Below, in pieces: positions 7,880-17,670 of a stretch of DNA of 64,000 nucleotides. How positions within the stretch are numbered: the first letter of the stretch is position 1; the number at the start of each line of letters is the position of its first letter. The position numbers and the translations under genes are program-made. The notes below the pieces were generated by a model that was not told the origin of the DNA, did no database searches, and worked only from the letters and a program-made list of their open reading frames with translations. The stretch is from the NCBI RefSeq assembly GCF_000420425.1, contig NZ_ATUX01000007.1, positions 186,001-250,000 of the forward strand. Reading direction: 5' to 3'. The DNA is from Schaalia vaccimaxillae DSM 15804. Lineage in GTDB: Bacteria > Actinomycetota > Actinomycetes > Actinomycetales > Actinomycetaceae.

Positions 7880-10612
7880 TCAGGCCTTGCGCTTGGCGGG
7901 GGCTTCACCCAACTCGAAGCTCGTGACACGCGCGCCCTCGGCCTCGTCCATCGAATCATCCCCAACCACGATCGATAGGGCACCAGGTGCCTTCGAGGCA
8001 GCTTCAAGGTCACCCGACACAGCCTGCAACGCATCTGCGAAGGACGCCGGAGCCTCAACGGTTACCGCAAGGAACGGGGTACGCGGCGACACCTTGGCCT
8101 CCGACTTGACGCGACGCAAAGCAATGAGCGCGCTAGACGCAGCCGAGAGCACCGCACGATCCCCACCGACCTCGGACAGTGTTTCGCTGGTCGGCCAAGC
8201 AGCCAAGTGCACTGAGCCAGGGCGGTACCAAGACCACACCTCTTCGGTGACGAAAGGCAGGTAGGGGGCCAAGAGACGCACAACATTGTCAATAACAATT
8301 GCCAGTGCTGCGCGAGCCGACGCCGCCTCATCATTGGCCCACTGACCATCGCGGTTGTAGGCGCGTTCCTTCACCAACTCCAAGTAGTCATCACAGAAAG
8401 TCCAGAAGAAGGACTCCGTGACCTCAAGGGCACGCGTGTGGTCGTAGGAAGCCAAAGCCTTCGACGCCACATCGATTACTTCGCGTAGCTCAGCAATCAC
8501 TGAACGATCCAGTGGCTGCGTGACATGGGTCGGATCCAGGTCAAGATCTGCGCCCTCACCGCCCATGGTCAACGCAAACTTCGACGCATTGAGTACCTTA
8601 ATCGCCAGGCGACGACCAATCTTCATCTGAGCCTCATCAAAGGTGGCATCCAAGCCCAGGCGAGCCGAAGCAGCCCAGTAACGCACCGCGTCCGAACCGT
8701 ACTTTTCTAGCAGGCCCATGGGGGTAACAACGTTACCCTTCGACTTCGACATCTTCTTGTGGTCAGGATCCAGAATCCACCCGGAAATACCCGCGTGCTT
8801 CCACGGCAACTCACCGAATTCCAAGTCGGCGCGCACCACGGTGGAGAACAGCCACGTGCGAATAATGTCTTGACCCTGGGGACGCAGATCCATCGGGTAG
8901 GTGCGAGAGAACAGATCCTCGTCCTCGAGCCAACCGGTGGCAATCTGGGGAGACAAGGACGAGGTCGCCCACGTATCCATAATGTCCAATTCGCCAACGA
9001 ACCCGCCGGGCACACCGCGCTGCTCCGCCGTGTAGCCCTCAGGCACATCCGAAGACGGGTCAACGGGAAGAGCTGACTCGTTGGGGGTAATGATGTCGTC
9101 GTAGTTGACATCACCGTCGGCATCTACCCGATACCACAGGGGGAAAGGCACGCCGAAGAAACGCTGACGGGACACCAGCCAGTCGTTATTTAGGCCAGTC
9201 ACCCAGTTCTCGTAGCGCACACGCATAAAGTCAGGGTGGAACTCTAACTCGCGGCCACGCTCAACCAACTCAGCGTTCAGGTCTTTGCCAGATGCCGGGT
9301 TGGTCCACGGCTTACCACCGTTGCGGATGTACCACTGGCGTGACGTGACAATCTCCAAGGGCTTGTCGCCCTTTTCAAAGAAGTTGGTCTGACGTACCGT
9401 CTTGGTGGGTTCGCCGCGCAGCTCACCCGATTCACGCAGGCGCGCCACCAGAGCTTCACGAGCTGAGAAAGTCGTCTTACCGGCAATCTCCTCGTAGGCT
9501 TCAACGCCGGCAGGGTCCGTGATCCACTCGGGAGTCTCAGCCACAATGCGCCCATCCTTACGTAGGATCGCACGCAGCGGCAGGCCCAGGTCGCGCCACC
9601 AGTCAATATCGGTGGTGTCGCCGAAGGTACAGCACATGGCAATACCCGCACCCTTATCCATCTCGGCTTCCGGGTGGGCCAAGACAGGAACCTCAACGCT
9701 GTAGGCAGGCGACTTCACGGTCTTGCCAAAGAGAGGCTTGTAACGCTCATCGTCAGGATGGGCAACGAGGGCGACGCAGGCGGCCAGCAGTTCAGGGCGA
9801 GTCGTCTCAATGCACACGTCCACGCCGTTTTCCACCGGAGCGCCAGCCGCTAGAGCTTCGGCAGCTGCAGCCTCGTCGGTCAAATGGAAAGCAATACGAT
9901 GGTAGAAGCCCGGGTACTCGCGCGACTCCAACTCAGCTTGGGCAACCGCAGTCTGGAAAGTGACATCCCACAAGCCAGGAGCTTCAGCCTGATAGGCCTC
10001 GCCGCGAGCCAGGTTACGCAAGAAAGCAGCCTGAGCGACCTTGCGGGCGCGCTTACCAATGGTCTGGTAGTTCTGCTTCCAATCCACCGACAGACCCAGG
10101 TAACGCCACAGAGCCTCAAACTGGGCTTCGTCCTCGACGGTCAGACGCTCGCACAATTCCACGAAGTTCTTACGCGAGATCGGCTGCTGGTCGCGTGCCT
10201 TAATGGACTTGCCGTCCCCGCCCTCGTGCGGAGGAACAAAACCCTCAACGTAGGGCAACGTCGGGTCGACGCGGACACCAAAGTAGTTCTGGACGCGACG
10301 CTCGGTAGGCAAACCATTGTCGTCCCACCCCATGGGGTAGAAGACGGCTTTGCCAGTCATGCGCTGGTAGCGGGCCACGACGTCGGTGTGCGTGTAAGAG
10401 AACACGTGGCCCACGTGAAGGGAGCCAGAAACTGTGGGCGGAGGAGTGTCAATCGAATAGACCTGCTCGCGTGAGGCCGTGCGATCAAAAGAGTAGGCGG
10501 CCAATGCCTCCCACTGATCATTCCACTTTGCTTCGAGCCCCTCGGCACCTACGCGGTCCGGAACCTGTGGCGCAGCAACGGTTGTGGGGGTGATGTCGGG
10601 ACGCTCGCCCAT
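7880..10612 (-). CDS. valS: Valyl-tRNA synthetase
   Basis: Class I aminoacyl-tRNA synthetase charging tRNA-Val, 910 residues. Signature sequences are PPPTVSGSLHVGHVFSYTH (the HIGH motif as HVGH, near residue 65), the editing domain with ETTRPELLAACVAL, the strand DIIRTWLFST and the KMSKS motif as KMSKSKGN. The C-terminal anticodon-binding domain ends without the long coiled coil seen in E. coli ValS, and the initial DNGLPTERRVQNYFG region is typical of the actinobacterial/archaeal-like ValS form. It is the first gene of a minus-strand run, 53 bp from the start of which lies the permease gene. Confidence 0.97.
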   Translation of the reverse strand: MGERPDITPTTVAAPQVPDRVGAEGLEAKWNDQWEALAAYSFDRTASREQVYSIDTPPPTVSGSLHVGHVFSYTHTDVVARYQRMTGKAVFYPMGWDDNGLPTERRVQNYFGVRVDPTLPYVEGFVPPHEGGDGKSIKARDQQPISRKNFVELCERLTVEDEAQFEALWRYLGLSVDWKQNYQTIGKRARKVAQAAFLRNLARGEAYQAEAPGLWDVTFQTAVAQAELESREYPGFYHRIAFHLTDEAAAAEALAAGAPVENGVDVCIETTRPELLAACVALVAHPDDERYKPLFGKTVKSPAYSVEVPVLAHPEAEMDKGAGIAMCCTFGDTTDIDWWRDLGLPLRAILRKDGRIVAETPEWITDPAGVEAYEEIAGKTTFSAREALVARLRESGELRGEPTKTVRQTNFFEKGDKPLEIVTSRQWYIRNGGKPWTNPASGKDLNAELVERGRELEFHPDFMRVRYENWVTGLNNDWLVSRQRFFGVPFPLWYRVDADGDVNYDDIITPNESALPVDPSSDVPEGYTAEQRGVPGGFVGELDIMDTWATSSLSPQIATGWLEDEDLFSRTYPMDLRPQGQDIIRTWLFSTVVRADLEFGELPWKHAGISGWILDPDHKKMSKSKGNVVTPMGLLEKYGSDAVRYWAASARLGLDATFDEAQMKIGRRLAIKVLNASKFALTMGGEGADLDLDPTHVTQPLDRSVIAELREVIDVASKALASYDHTRALEVTESFFWTFCDDYLELVKERAYNRDGQWANDEAASARAALAIVIDNVVRLLAPYLPFVTEEVWSWYRPGSVHLAAWPTSETLSEVGGDRAVLSAASSALIALRRVKSEAKVSPRTPFLAVTVEAPASFADALQAVSGDLEAASKAPGALSIVVGDDSMDEAEGARVTSFELGEAPAKRKA

Positions 10613-10665
10613 ATTCTTCTATTCTCCATCCGAGTCGTGGACTAGTACCTGTCAAGCCTACGCGA

Positions 10666-12018
10666 TCACAGGACCATCGACGCAATCCAGCCGCCAAAGA
10701 GCAGCGGGATATTGAAGTGGATAAACGTCGGGATCACAGTGTCACGAATGTGGTCGTGCTGGCCGTCAACATTCAGACCCGTGGTGGGGCCCAAGGTTGA
10801 ATCCGACGCCGGCGAACCTGCGTCTCCCAGTGCTCCGGATGTGCCAATGAGGGCAACGGTTGCCAGGGGAGAGAAACCGAGAGCGGCGCACAGCGGTACG
10901 TAGATGGCCGAAATGATCGGCAGAGTGGAGAAAGATGACCCGATACCCATGGTGATGATCAAGCCAACAATGAGCATGGCGAGGGAGGCCAGCAGCTTTG
11001 AGCCGGCAAAGATCGCAGCTGTGTCTTCAACCAGAGGTTCAATGTGGCCCGAGGCTTTCAGGACCGACGCATAACCCTGGGCGGTGATCATAATGAGGCC
11101 AATGAGGGACATCATCTTCATGCCGCCGGTGAAGACGTCGTCTGCCTTGGTCCAGGGCACGACGCGCATGAAGAGCATGAGGCACAGGCCAACCAGTGAA
11201 CCAATGAGCAGGGGATCGGCTTCGGTGCCTGCGATAGACAGCCACGTTTGGATGATGAAGCAGGCGAAGATGGCGACAACGGCTGCCCACACCTTCTTCA
11301 TGTCGATCGGCTTGTCGGCGTTGGCGTTGAAGTCGCCGGACACGGTCTGGTATGTGCGTGGCTTGCGGTAGGTGACAAAAACGGCGATGAGCAGACCAAT
11401 GAACATAGATAGAGCCGGGATCGCCATTGCCGTGATGGGGGAGATTCCGTCCAAGTTCATTCCGGCTTTTTCAATGTTGCCAAAAAGAATGTCGTGCAGG
11501 TAGATGCGGCCAAAGCCGATAGGCAAGAACATGTAGGCGGTGACCACACCGAAGGTGATCGCACAGGCAATGGCGCGTCGATCCATGCGCAGCGCTGTCA
11601 TCACGCCGATGAGCGGTGGGATCAGCAGCGGAATAAAGGCGATGTGGATGGGAATGAGATTTTCCGCCAGGACACCCATGATGACAATGCCGCCCATGAT
11701 GGCAAAACGGGCGAAACGAGCGACCTTCTCTGAGGTTGATTCGTTGGCTCCCTCAACCTTGCCGATAATCCAGTTCGCTAGAAGTTGGGGCAGACCCGAG
11801 TGGGCGACCGCCATTGCGAAGGCGCCGAGGAGCGCGTAGGACAGGGCAATCTGCGCGCCACCAGCCAAACCTTCTTGGAAGGCCACCATGGTGTCTTGCA
11901 GGCCAAGGCCGGCTACGAGGCCGCCGACCAGTGAGGCAATGAATAGGGAAATCACCACGTGTACTCGTGCGACTGACAGCACGAGCATGATGAGAACGGA
12001 GAGAAGAACGGCGTTCAT
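10666..12018 (-). CDS. Na+/H+ antiporter family permease (YuiF-like)
   Basis: A 450-residue membrane protein with about 11-12 hydrophobic helices and no soluble domain. Features seen include the re-entrant-like repeat segments VLAENLIPIHIAFIPLLIPP and TSGALGDAGSPASDSTLGP, characteristic of the PF03553/PF13726 Na+/H+ antiporter group within the ion-transporter superfamily. Family members are annotated as sodium/proton antiporters, although some related proteins move amino acids, so the substrate is uncertain. It lies between valS and proC on the minus strand, 54 bp after proC, and could be co-transcribed with it. Confidence 0.8.
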   Translation of the reverse strand: MNAVLLSVLIMLVLSVARVHVVISLFIASLVGGLVAGLGLQDTMVAFQEGLAGGAQIALSYALLGAFAMAVAHSGLPQLLANWIIGKVEGANESTSEKVARFARFAIMGGIVIMGVLAENLIPIHIAFIPLLIPPLIGVMTALRMDRRAIACAITFGVVTAYMFLPIGFGRIYLHDILFGNIEKAGMNLDGISPITAMAIPALSMFIGLLIAVFVTYRKPRTYQTVSGDFNANADKPIDMKKVWAAVVAIFACFIIQTWLSIAGTEADPLLIGSLVGLCLMLFMRVVPWTKADDVFTGGMKMMSLIGLIMITAQGYASVLKASGHIEPLVEDTAAIFAGSKLLASLAMLIVGLIITMGIGSSFSTLPIISAIYVPLCAALGFSPLATVALIGTSGALGDAGSPASDSTLGPTTGLNVDGQHDHIRDTVIPTFIHFNIPLLFGGWIASMVL

Positions 12019-12072
12019 GAGGATCCTGTGTTGGGGTTTATGTTGAAAAACTGGGATGAAAAGTTCTGGAAG

Positions 12073-12882
12073 TTAGGACAGTTCAGCGTCTCGGGAGATT
12101 GCCGCGTCGACGGCATGGACGAGTGCGGAAGATAAACCGTGTTCCTGGGCGGCGAGCAAACCGGCGATGGTGGTTCCGCCCGGGGAGCACACCTGGTCGA
12201 CGAGCTGGCTGGGCACGGTGCCCTCGCAAGACTGTCTGTCGAGGACCAAAGCCGCTGAGCCAGCAAACGCTTGTGCAGCGATCTGCGTGGCCGTAGTTTT
12301 AGTCAGACCGTGCTTGACTCCTGCACGGGCTAAGTCCTCAATCATTTGGAAAACCCAGGCAGGTGAGCAGGCTGCGAGGGCCTGGAAAGCGGGGAATTGC
12401 GATTCAGGAACAACCAGGGCACGCCCAACCGTTTCCATGAGTTTGACAACGGCGGCCACGTCCTCGTCACTGGCGTTAGCCGAGCAGACAGAGCTCATTG
12501 ACTGGCCAATCTGCGCATTGACGTTGGGCATGACTCGAACCAGGCGCACGCCGAATCCGAAATCGTCGATGATTGTCGACAGCGTACGTCCAGCGGCGAT
12601 GGAGACGACCACCGCTTGGGGGCGGGAGCGCACAGTGTCAGCGATTTCAGCGATCACGAGGCTTTGGATGTGCGGCTTGACGGCCAGGACGATGAGGTCA
12701 GCTTGGGTGGCTAGATCGATATTGGAATCGATGGCGGTTGCGCCCAGTTCTGACGCTAAAGACGCACTGGCTTCGGTGTTGATATCGGTGAAGAGTAGGT
12801 CAGACCCGACTAGGCCACCATTCACTGCGCCGCGTGCGATGGCACGTGCCATCGCCCCCGTCCCGATGAATCCGATCCGCAT
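12073..12882 (-). CDS. proC: Pyrroline-5-carboxylate reductase
   Basis: The last step of proline synthesis: NAD(P)H-dependent reduction of pyrroline-5-carboxylate. The 269-residue product starts with the Rossmann motif IGFIGTGAMARAIARG, has VLAVKPHI at the cofactor-binding strand, the dinucleotide-domain end VRVMPNVNAQIGQSMS, and the C-terminal dimerisation helix with SPGGTTIAGL, the ProC signature. The length is standard. It precedes the antiporter-family permease on the same strand with 54 bp between. Confidence 0.95.
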   Translation of the reverse strand: MRIGFIGTGAMARAIARGAVNGGLVGSDLLFTDINTEASASLASELGATAIDSNIDLATQADLIVLAVKPHIQSLVIAEIADTVRSRPQAVVVSIAAGRTLSTIIDDFGFGVRLVRVMPNVNAQIGQSMSSVCSANASDEDVAAVVKLMETVGRALVVPESQFPAFQALAACSPAWVFQMIEDLARAGVKHGLTKTTATQIAAQAFAGSAALVLDRQSCEGTVPSQLVDQVCSPGGTTIAGLLAAQEHGLSSALVHAVDAAISRDAELS

Positions 12883-12995
12883 CGCTGTCTCCCGTGTCGA
12901 TAATGGGCGCTGGTGCGACGAGTGAACGTCGCCGGGCTTAATCTAGCGTGAAGCGGGCAACCGTATCTGGGATGTCCGCAGAATTCACAAGCGAA

Positions 12996-14855
12996 TTATC
13001 GCCGTCGGGTTCCAAAGATGGACCGAGTAATTTCGCGTCCTGCGGTACGCAATACCGATCCAAGGGCCGACTCAATCTGCTTGGCTCTGCGTTCGGCCGC
13101 CCGCTGCTTGGCGGCTTCCTCCTTTTGGTGTGCCTTCTCGGCTTCGCGCAACTGCCGTTCGGCTTCTTTCTGCGCAGCAGCCTGCTCTTTCGCCAGTTGT
13201 TTCTCGAGCTCAGCGGCTTCTTTCTCTTGGCGTTTCTTGGCTTCTGCTTCGGCAATGGCCCGGGCCTTTTCTGCTTCTGCTTGGGCGCGGCGTTGGGCGA
13301 GTTTTTCTTCAGCAGATTCGGGGTTTATGGCTGTCGCATACTTGGCGTTAATCGGGGAGGAGACGTTGATCTGGTTGATTGCCTCAGCTGATGCGGGTCC
13401 CATAACTGAGGCGGGCGCCCAGATCGCAGTAGGTGCCACCGGCGTCGGATTGCCCTTGGGGTTCAGGACCGTGACGACCGCTTCGCCGGTTCCTAGGTTG
13501 GTAAGGACTTCGTCGAGGGCGAGGTCAGTCTGGGGGAAGGTCTGGACCGTTGCCTTGAGTTTCTTCTGGTCGTCTGGGGTGACAGCGCGCAGGCCATGCT
13601 GGATACGTGAACCCAGTTGGGCCAAAACGTCGGAGGGAATGTCCTTGGGTGTCTGAGTGACGAAAACAATACCGACACCTTTGGAACGGATGAGTCGAAC
13701 AGTTTGGACGACTTGGCGCAAGAACTCCTTCGTTGCGTCAGCAAAAAGCAGGTGGGCCTCGTCGAAGAAGAAGACGAGTTTGGGTTTATCGGTGTCGCCG
13801 ACTTCCGGCAGTCCGGTGAACAGGTCTGCCAGCAACCACATAATGACGGCGGATACGAGTCCTGGCCGGCTGGTAATGTCCCCGACGCCTAGGAGAGAAA
13901 TAACGCCTTTTCCGTCGCTGTTGGCACGGATGAGGTCATCTGTGTCAAAACCAGGATCACCGAAGAACTGGTCGGCACCTTGAGACTCCAGCGCGGTCAG
14001 GGTCCGCAAAATGACGCCGGCGGTTGCTTTGGACACTCCGCCAATTGACGTCAGCTCGGCTGCGCCCTCGTCAGAAGTCAGGAAGGCAATAACAGAACGC
14101 AGGTCAGCCAGGTCAATGAGTTCGAGTTGATTCTGATCGGCCCAGGAGAACATAAGTTGGAGGGCCTGTTCTTGGATGGTGTTCAGATCGAGGGCGCGGG
14201 CCAGCAGGATCGGACCGAAGTCACAGATTCGTGCTCGTATGGGTGTTCCGGTGAATTGCTGCGCAAGTCCCCCTAGGTTGAGCAATTCGACGGGGAACGA
14301 GGCCGGAGCCCAGTTTTGCCCATTTGCTGCGGTACGCGCCAGGAGCTTATCCGATGAGGCACCTGCTTCGGCCAATCCCGTTAGGTCGCCTTTGACGTCG
14401 CACAGGAGCACGGAGGTGCCGGCTGCCGAAAGTCCTTCAGCTAGGAGTTGCAGGGTACGGGTCTTGCCGGTGCCGGTTGCCCCAGCAACCAAGAGGTGCC
14501 GGTTGAGCATTCCCAAGGGCAAAGAGGTTTTCACTGTGGGAACACGCGAGCCTTCATCGATGAGAGCCCCAAGGGTGAGGGAGGGAACATCGAAGGAATA
14601 AGCACTGTGGATTTCAGTAGCAAAGTCTGAAAGTCCAGTTGTCGGCGCTGCGCTTTCGCGAACCTGTTCAGTGGAGGTGATGGCAGTGTCCTGTGCGGTG
14701 CCGTCGGAGGCCTCGGTGTTGGCGGCGCTTTGTGCAGCCGCCAACTGGGCTTTGAGGGCCTCGGCTTTAGCTCGCGCTGCTTCTGCTTCGGCTGCCTTTG
14801 CGGTGGCTTCGGCTGCGGCAAGTTGAGCACGCAGCTCTTCGATCTCGTCACTCAT
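12996..14855 (-). CDS. HerA-like DUF853 ATPase with flanking coiled coils
   Basis: A 619-residue P-loop ATPase of the HerA/FtsK superfamily, DUF853 (YjgR-like) branch. An N-terminal Ala/Glu/Lys-rich coiled coil (about residues 1-45) is followed by the ATPase core with Walker A GATGTGKT (about residue 120), SVLLCDVKGDLTGLAEAG and Walker B LVFFFDEAHLLFADA. A C-terminal highly charged Ala/Glu/Lys/Arg coiled coil of about 100 residues ends in basic residues (FGTRRR). The ATG at 14855 has GGAGG just upstream; an open extension to 15107 lacks one. HerA-type proteins are hexameric DNA translocases, but DUF853 members have no firm function. It is divergent from comEA-comEC. Confidence 0.85.
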   Translation of the reverse strand: MSDEIEELRAQLAAAEATAKAAEAEAARAKAEALKAQLAAAQSAANTEASDGTAQDTAITSTEQVRESAAPTTGLSDFATEIHSAYSFDVPSLTLGALIDEGSRVPTVKTSLPLGMLNRHLLVAGATGTGKTRTLQLLAEGLSAAGTSVLLCDVKGDLTGLAEAGASSDKLLARTAANGQNWAPASFPVELLNLGGLAQQFTGTPIRARICDFGPILLARALDLNTIQEQALQLMFSWADQNQLELIDLADLRSVIAFLTSDEGAAELTSIGGVSKATAGVILRTLTALESQGADQFFGDPGFDTDDLIRANSDGKGVISLLGVGDITSRPGLVSAVIMWLLADLFTGLPEVGDTDKPKLVFFFDEAHLLFADATKEFLRQVVQTVRLIRSKGVGIVFVTQTPKDIPSDVLAQLGSRIQHGLRAVTPDDQKKLKATVQTFPQTDLALDEVLTNLGTGEAVVTVLNPKGNPTPVAPTAIWAPASVMGPASAEAINQINVSSPINAKYATAINPESAEEKLAQRRAQAEAEKARAIAEAEAKKRQEKEAAELEKQLAKEQAAAQKEAERQLREAEKAHQKEEAAKQRAAERRAKQIESALGSVLRTAGREITRSIFGTRRR

Positions 14856-14945
14856 GGCGGGTCCTCCATTAGGGCGGCATTCATGCAGGCCCGAATGCGT
14901 CTGTCTGTGTGGCATCGCGTTGGTGGATTGCATGAACCTGGTAAC

Positions 14946-15025
14946 TGTGCACAAGCGTAGTAGAAAGGCGGGCCAAATCAGATGCATCCGTATCCACAGG
15001 GGTAATACAAGGAGGCTCATCCACA
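14946..15025. promoter_or_regulatory. DnaA-box-like nonamers between the HerA-like gene and comEA
   Basis: The 223-bp divergent intergenic region holds three nonamers close to the DnaA box TTATCCACA or TTGTCCACA: GTATCCACA at 14990-14998, TCATCCACA at 15017-15025, and TTGTGCACA on the minus strand at 14946-14954. Each differs by one or two bases. Apart from the promoters that must be here, nothing else is recognised. Confidence 0.35.
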
Positions 15026-15078
15026 GGCTGAGAGGGAGATAGTGCTCGGAAGCCGAGTATCCGCATAGCGTTGAAATC

Positions 15079-15813
15079 ATGGATCCCATGGCGCGCCTCA
15101 AACTCAAGAGGCTTACGCGCGCCGTTTATGACTCTTCCGCCATTGACCCCGGCGAACCGTCATCTCGCAGCCGGTTCCTGCCCAACGCGGCGACGGTGAT
15201 CGTCCTCGTCTGCGTTGTCGGGATCATTACTGGACTCTCACTCTGGCTCGGACCAAGCCCGCAACCTGCCGCACAGTCAAACGACCATATCCGCGATGAC
15301 GAGGCCCCGGCGCAGTCGTTGAACACCAATTCGCTAGTTTCAGACGAATCGAGCCAAAGGGACGAGCAGATGCAGCGCGACGCCCAGCGCCTCCTCATCA
15401 TCCACGTCGTTGGCAAGGTTGAAGCACCTGGCGTCTATTCTCTACCCGAGGGCTCGCGGATTATCGACGCTGTGCAAGCAGCTGGCGGAGCTCACTCAGA
15501 CGCGAACCTGGCGGGCATTAACCTGGCGCAACGCATACATGATGGGGAACAAATCAACATCCCCGGCCCAGGAGAATCAGCGTCACCGAACGCTCAGACT
15601 CTCGCCGAAACACCGCAACAAACCTGTATCAACCTCAACACTGCTTCTCAGGATGAACTTCAAGAACTTGACGGAGTGGGCCCGGCGCTCTCAAGCCGAA
15701 TTGTTGACTACCGCCAACAGGTCGGCTCCATCGCGACAGTGGAACAACTCGATGCCGTATCCGGCATAGGTCCAGCGATGCTGGAGAAAATCCGAACCAA
15801 GGCCTGCTTATGA
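15079..15813 (+). CDS. comEA: ComEA family competence DNA-binding protein
   Basis: Receptor for double-stranded DNA during natural transformation. The 244-residue protein has one membrane anchor (about residues 37-57), a low-complexity linker, an SLBB domain (about 110-160, containing HVVGKVEAPGVYSLPEGSR) and a C-terminal helix-hairpin-helix pair (about 182-244, with INLNTASQDELQELDGVG and AVSGIGPAMLEKI). The domain order matches Gram-positive ComEA. It overlaps comEC by four bases (ATGA). The ATGs at 15079 and 15088 are both possible starts. Confidence 0.93.
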   Translation: MDPMARLKLKRLTRAVYDSSAIDPGEPSSRSRFLPNAATVIVLVCVVGIITGLSLWLGPSPQPAAQSNDHIRDDEAPAQSLNTNSLVSDESSQRDEQMQRDAQRLLIIHVVGKVEAPGVYSLPEGSRIIDAVQAAGGAHSDANLAGINLAQRIHDGEQINIPGPGESASPNAQTLAETPQQTCINLNTASQDELQELDGVGPALSSRIVDYRQQVGSIATVEQLDAVSGIGPAMLEKIRTKACL

Positions 15814-17588
15814 ACGCTCATCCATTTGTTTGTCGACGCAGGTTCGGATTGCCCGGAGAGTCTAAAACGCAGGCTGAACCGGAAACATGTAGCACGGCTG
15901 AAATACAGCCAGAGCCTCAGCCGCAGCCCCAATCCAACACGGACTCTACCCGCAGCAAAACGCGTAGCCCCCACATGATTGACCTGCGGCTACTTCTTCC
16001 AGCGTGCTCTGGATGGGCCTCATCCTGGATAGCGACAAGTACACAGATTGCGGACACAACGAAAATCTGGCTACTTGCCGTCGGAATCACAGCGATGATT
16101 GGCCTTACCTGGTCATGGATTCTCCGCCACCGGTTAGAGCCGCCCAAACACGCTTTAACACCAGGAGGATCCATCCGCCTCGCCCTCGTCCTGGCTTTTG
16201 CCGTTGCCACCTGCACGGGGCTAACAGGAGCCGACGCCCTCGCTCAGCATCGGCGCGATGTTGTGACGCGGGCAGTCGAAGAATTCCCAGGTGCTCCGGT
16301 CACGATGCGCATACGGCTCACTCAAGACCCGGCACCCATCCGCACGTCATTTTCACAAGGCCACTTCGGGGCGAACGCTCGAATTCTCAACGTCACCACC
16401 GTCGACGAGACCACGGGCCACTCTGGCGCCATGATCTGGGCACAAGGACAGGGATGGGCGAAATATGCCCGCGGCGATGAACTCCTCATCCGAGGCAGTG
16501 TCGACACCGGCTTCCACGCCGACCCACCCTACGTCGGTTCGATTCGCGTCCAATCCAGCCAATTACTCCACCGTCCAGACGGCTGGACCGCCTGGGTACG
16601 CCACATTCGCCATTCCCTTGTCCAAGCCTGCGCCTCCCTATCAGACCAGGGAAAAGCCCTGGTGCCAGGAATGGCAGTAGGAGATGACAGGCAGATGAAT
16701 CGCGAACTTGAGGACGCCATGCGCACAGCCTCGTTGACTCACCTCGTCGCCATATCGGGTAGCCATATCGCCATCATTTTGGCCGTGCTGGCCCACCTGC
16801 TGCCAGGCAACCGCCTCATCAAAGCACTGGCCACACTTGTTGTCCTAGCCACGATTGTTGCCCTGGTTGGGCCGCAAGCCTCCGTGCTGCGGTCGGTCAG
16901 CGTCGCGACCGTCGGGGTGGCAGGCCTTCTACTGCACCGCAGCGGCCAATCCATGGCGGCGCTGGGTGCAGTCGTCATCGCCTTCCTGCTGATAGATCCG
17001 TGGTCTGCGCGCAGTTATGGCTTTGCCTTATCCGTGGTGGCCACCGTTGCAGTGGTTGGGCCCGCGGCTGCTATTAGCCGGTGGGCAACCACCCACCTGC
17101 GCAGCGACACCGTTGGGGGAAGAATCTGCCAAAAAGCTCTCGGTGCACTTTCTATCCCAGCGTGTTGCCAACTATTTGTTTTGCCCTTACTTCTTGTCCT
17201 TGATGACAAAGCGCCCTTGTGGGGCGTGTGTGCCAATATCCTCGCCGCGCCCGCCGTTGCTCCAGCCACGATCCTGGCGCTCACGGCCGCCCTGGTTTCG
17301 CCCCTGTCGCTATCAGCGGGGCAGTTGTTGGCCTCCGCTTCATCTCTTTTTACCGGCTGGATTGCCGGTGTTGCGCAATATGTGGCCCAGTGGCCCGCAG
17401 CGACGGTGCCGATTCCTGGAGGCGCACGAGGCGTGGTTGTCGGCTTCGTTGTAGCTGCTGGCGTGTGGCTTGCGTGGAAAGAAGGAATGAGAATGCGCAA
17501 CAGGAACAGGAACAGGAACCGGTCAGAGGCGTGGATCGGAGGCGAGGGCGTGAGACCTCCCACGAACACCGATTCTCACACTTCCTGA
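15810..17588 (+). CDS. comEC: ComEC/Rec2 family competence channel protein
   Basis: Inner-membrane channel that takes up single-stranded DNA. The 592-residue protein has an N-terminal hydrophilic Pro/Gln/Glu-rich stretch, a membrane region, an extracellular DUF4131-like beta domain, and the multi-helix Competence domain with the conserved LTHLVAISGSHIAIIL. It stops after the Competence domain. There is no C-terminal metallo-beta-lactamase nuclease domain, as in many actinobacterial forms. The C-terminus carries a four-fold Asn-Arg repeat from a hexanucleotide DNA repeat (about 17499-17520), then a short hydrophilic tail. Translation is coupled to comEA. Confidence 0.93.
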   Translation: MNAHPFVCRRRFGLPGESKTQAEPETCSTAEIQPEPQPQPQSNTDSTRSKTRSPHMIDLRLLLPACSGWASSWIATSTQIADTTKIWLLAVGITAMIGLTWSWILRHRLEPPKHALTPGGSIRLALVLAFAVATCTGLTGADALAQHRRDVVTRAVEEFPGAPVTMRIRLTQDPAPIRTSFSQGHFGANARILNVTTVDETTGHSGAMIWAQGQGWAKYARGDELLIRGSVDTGFHADPPYVGSIRVQSSQLLHRPDGWTAWVRHIRHSLVQACASLSDQGKALVPGMAVGDDRQMNRELEDAMRTASLTHLVAISGSHIAIILAVLAHLLPGNRLIKALATLVVLATIVALVGPQASVLRSVSVATVGVAGLLLHRSGQSMAALGAVVIAFLLIDPWSARSYGFALSVVATVAVVGPAAAISRWATTHLRSDTVGGRICQKALGALSIPACCQLFVLPLLLVLDDKAPLWGVCANILAAPAVAPATILALTAALVSPLSLSAGQLLASASSLFTGWIAGVAQYVAQWPAATVPIPGGARGVVVGFVVAAGVWLAWKEGMRMRNRNRNRNRSEAWIGGEGVRPPTNTDSHTS

Positions 17589-17670
17589 GAACCCCAGATG
17601 CCCACGCTTCATGGAAAAATCATTGGAGACGGCACAAGGCCGCCACATGACCTGAATGAGGGGGAGAGCC

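Noticed and set aside
14856-15107. 84-residue N-terminal extension of the HerA-like protein
   Set aside because: The extension overlaps the start of comEA and lacks a good ribosome-binding site, whereas the ATG at 14855 has GGAGG.
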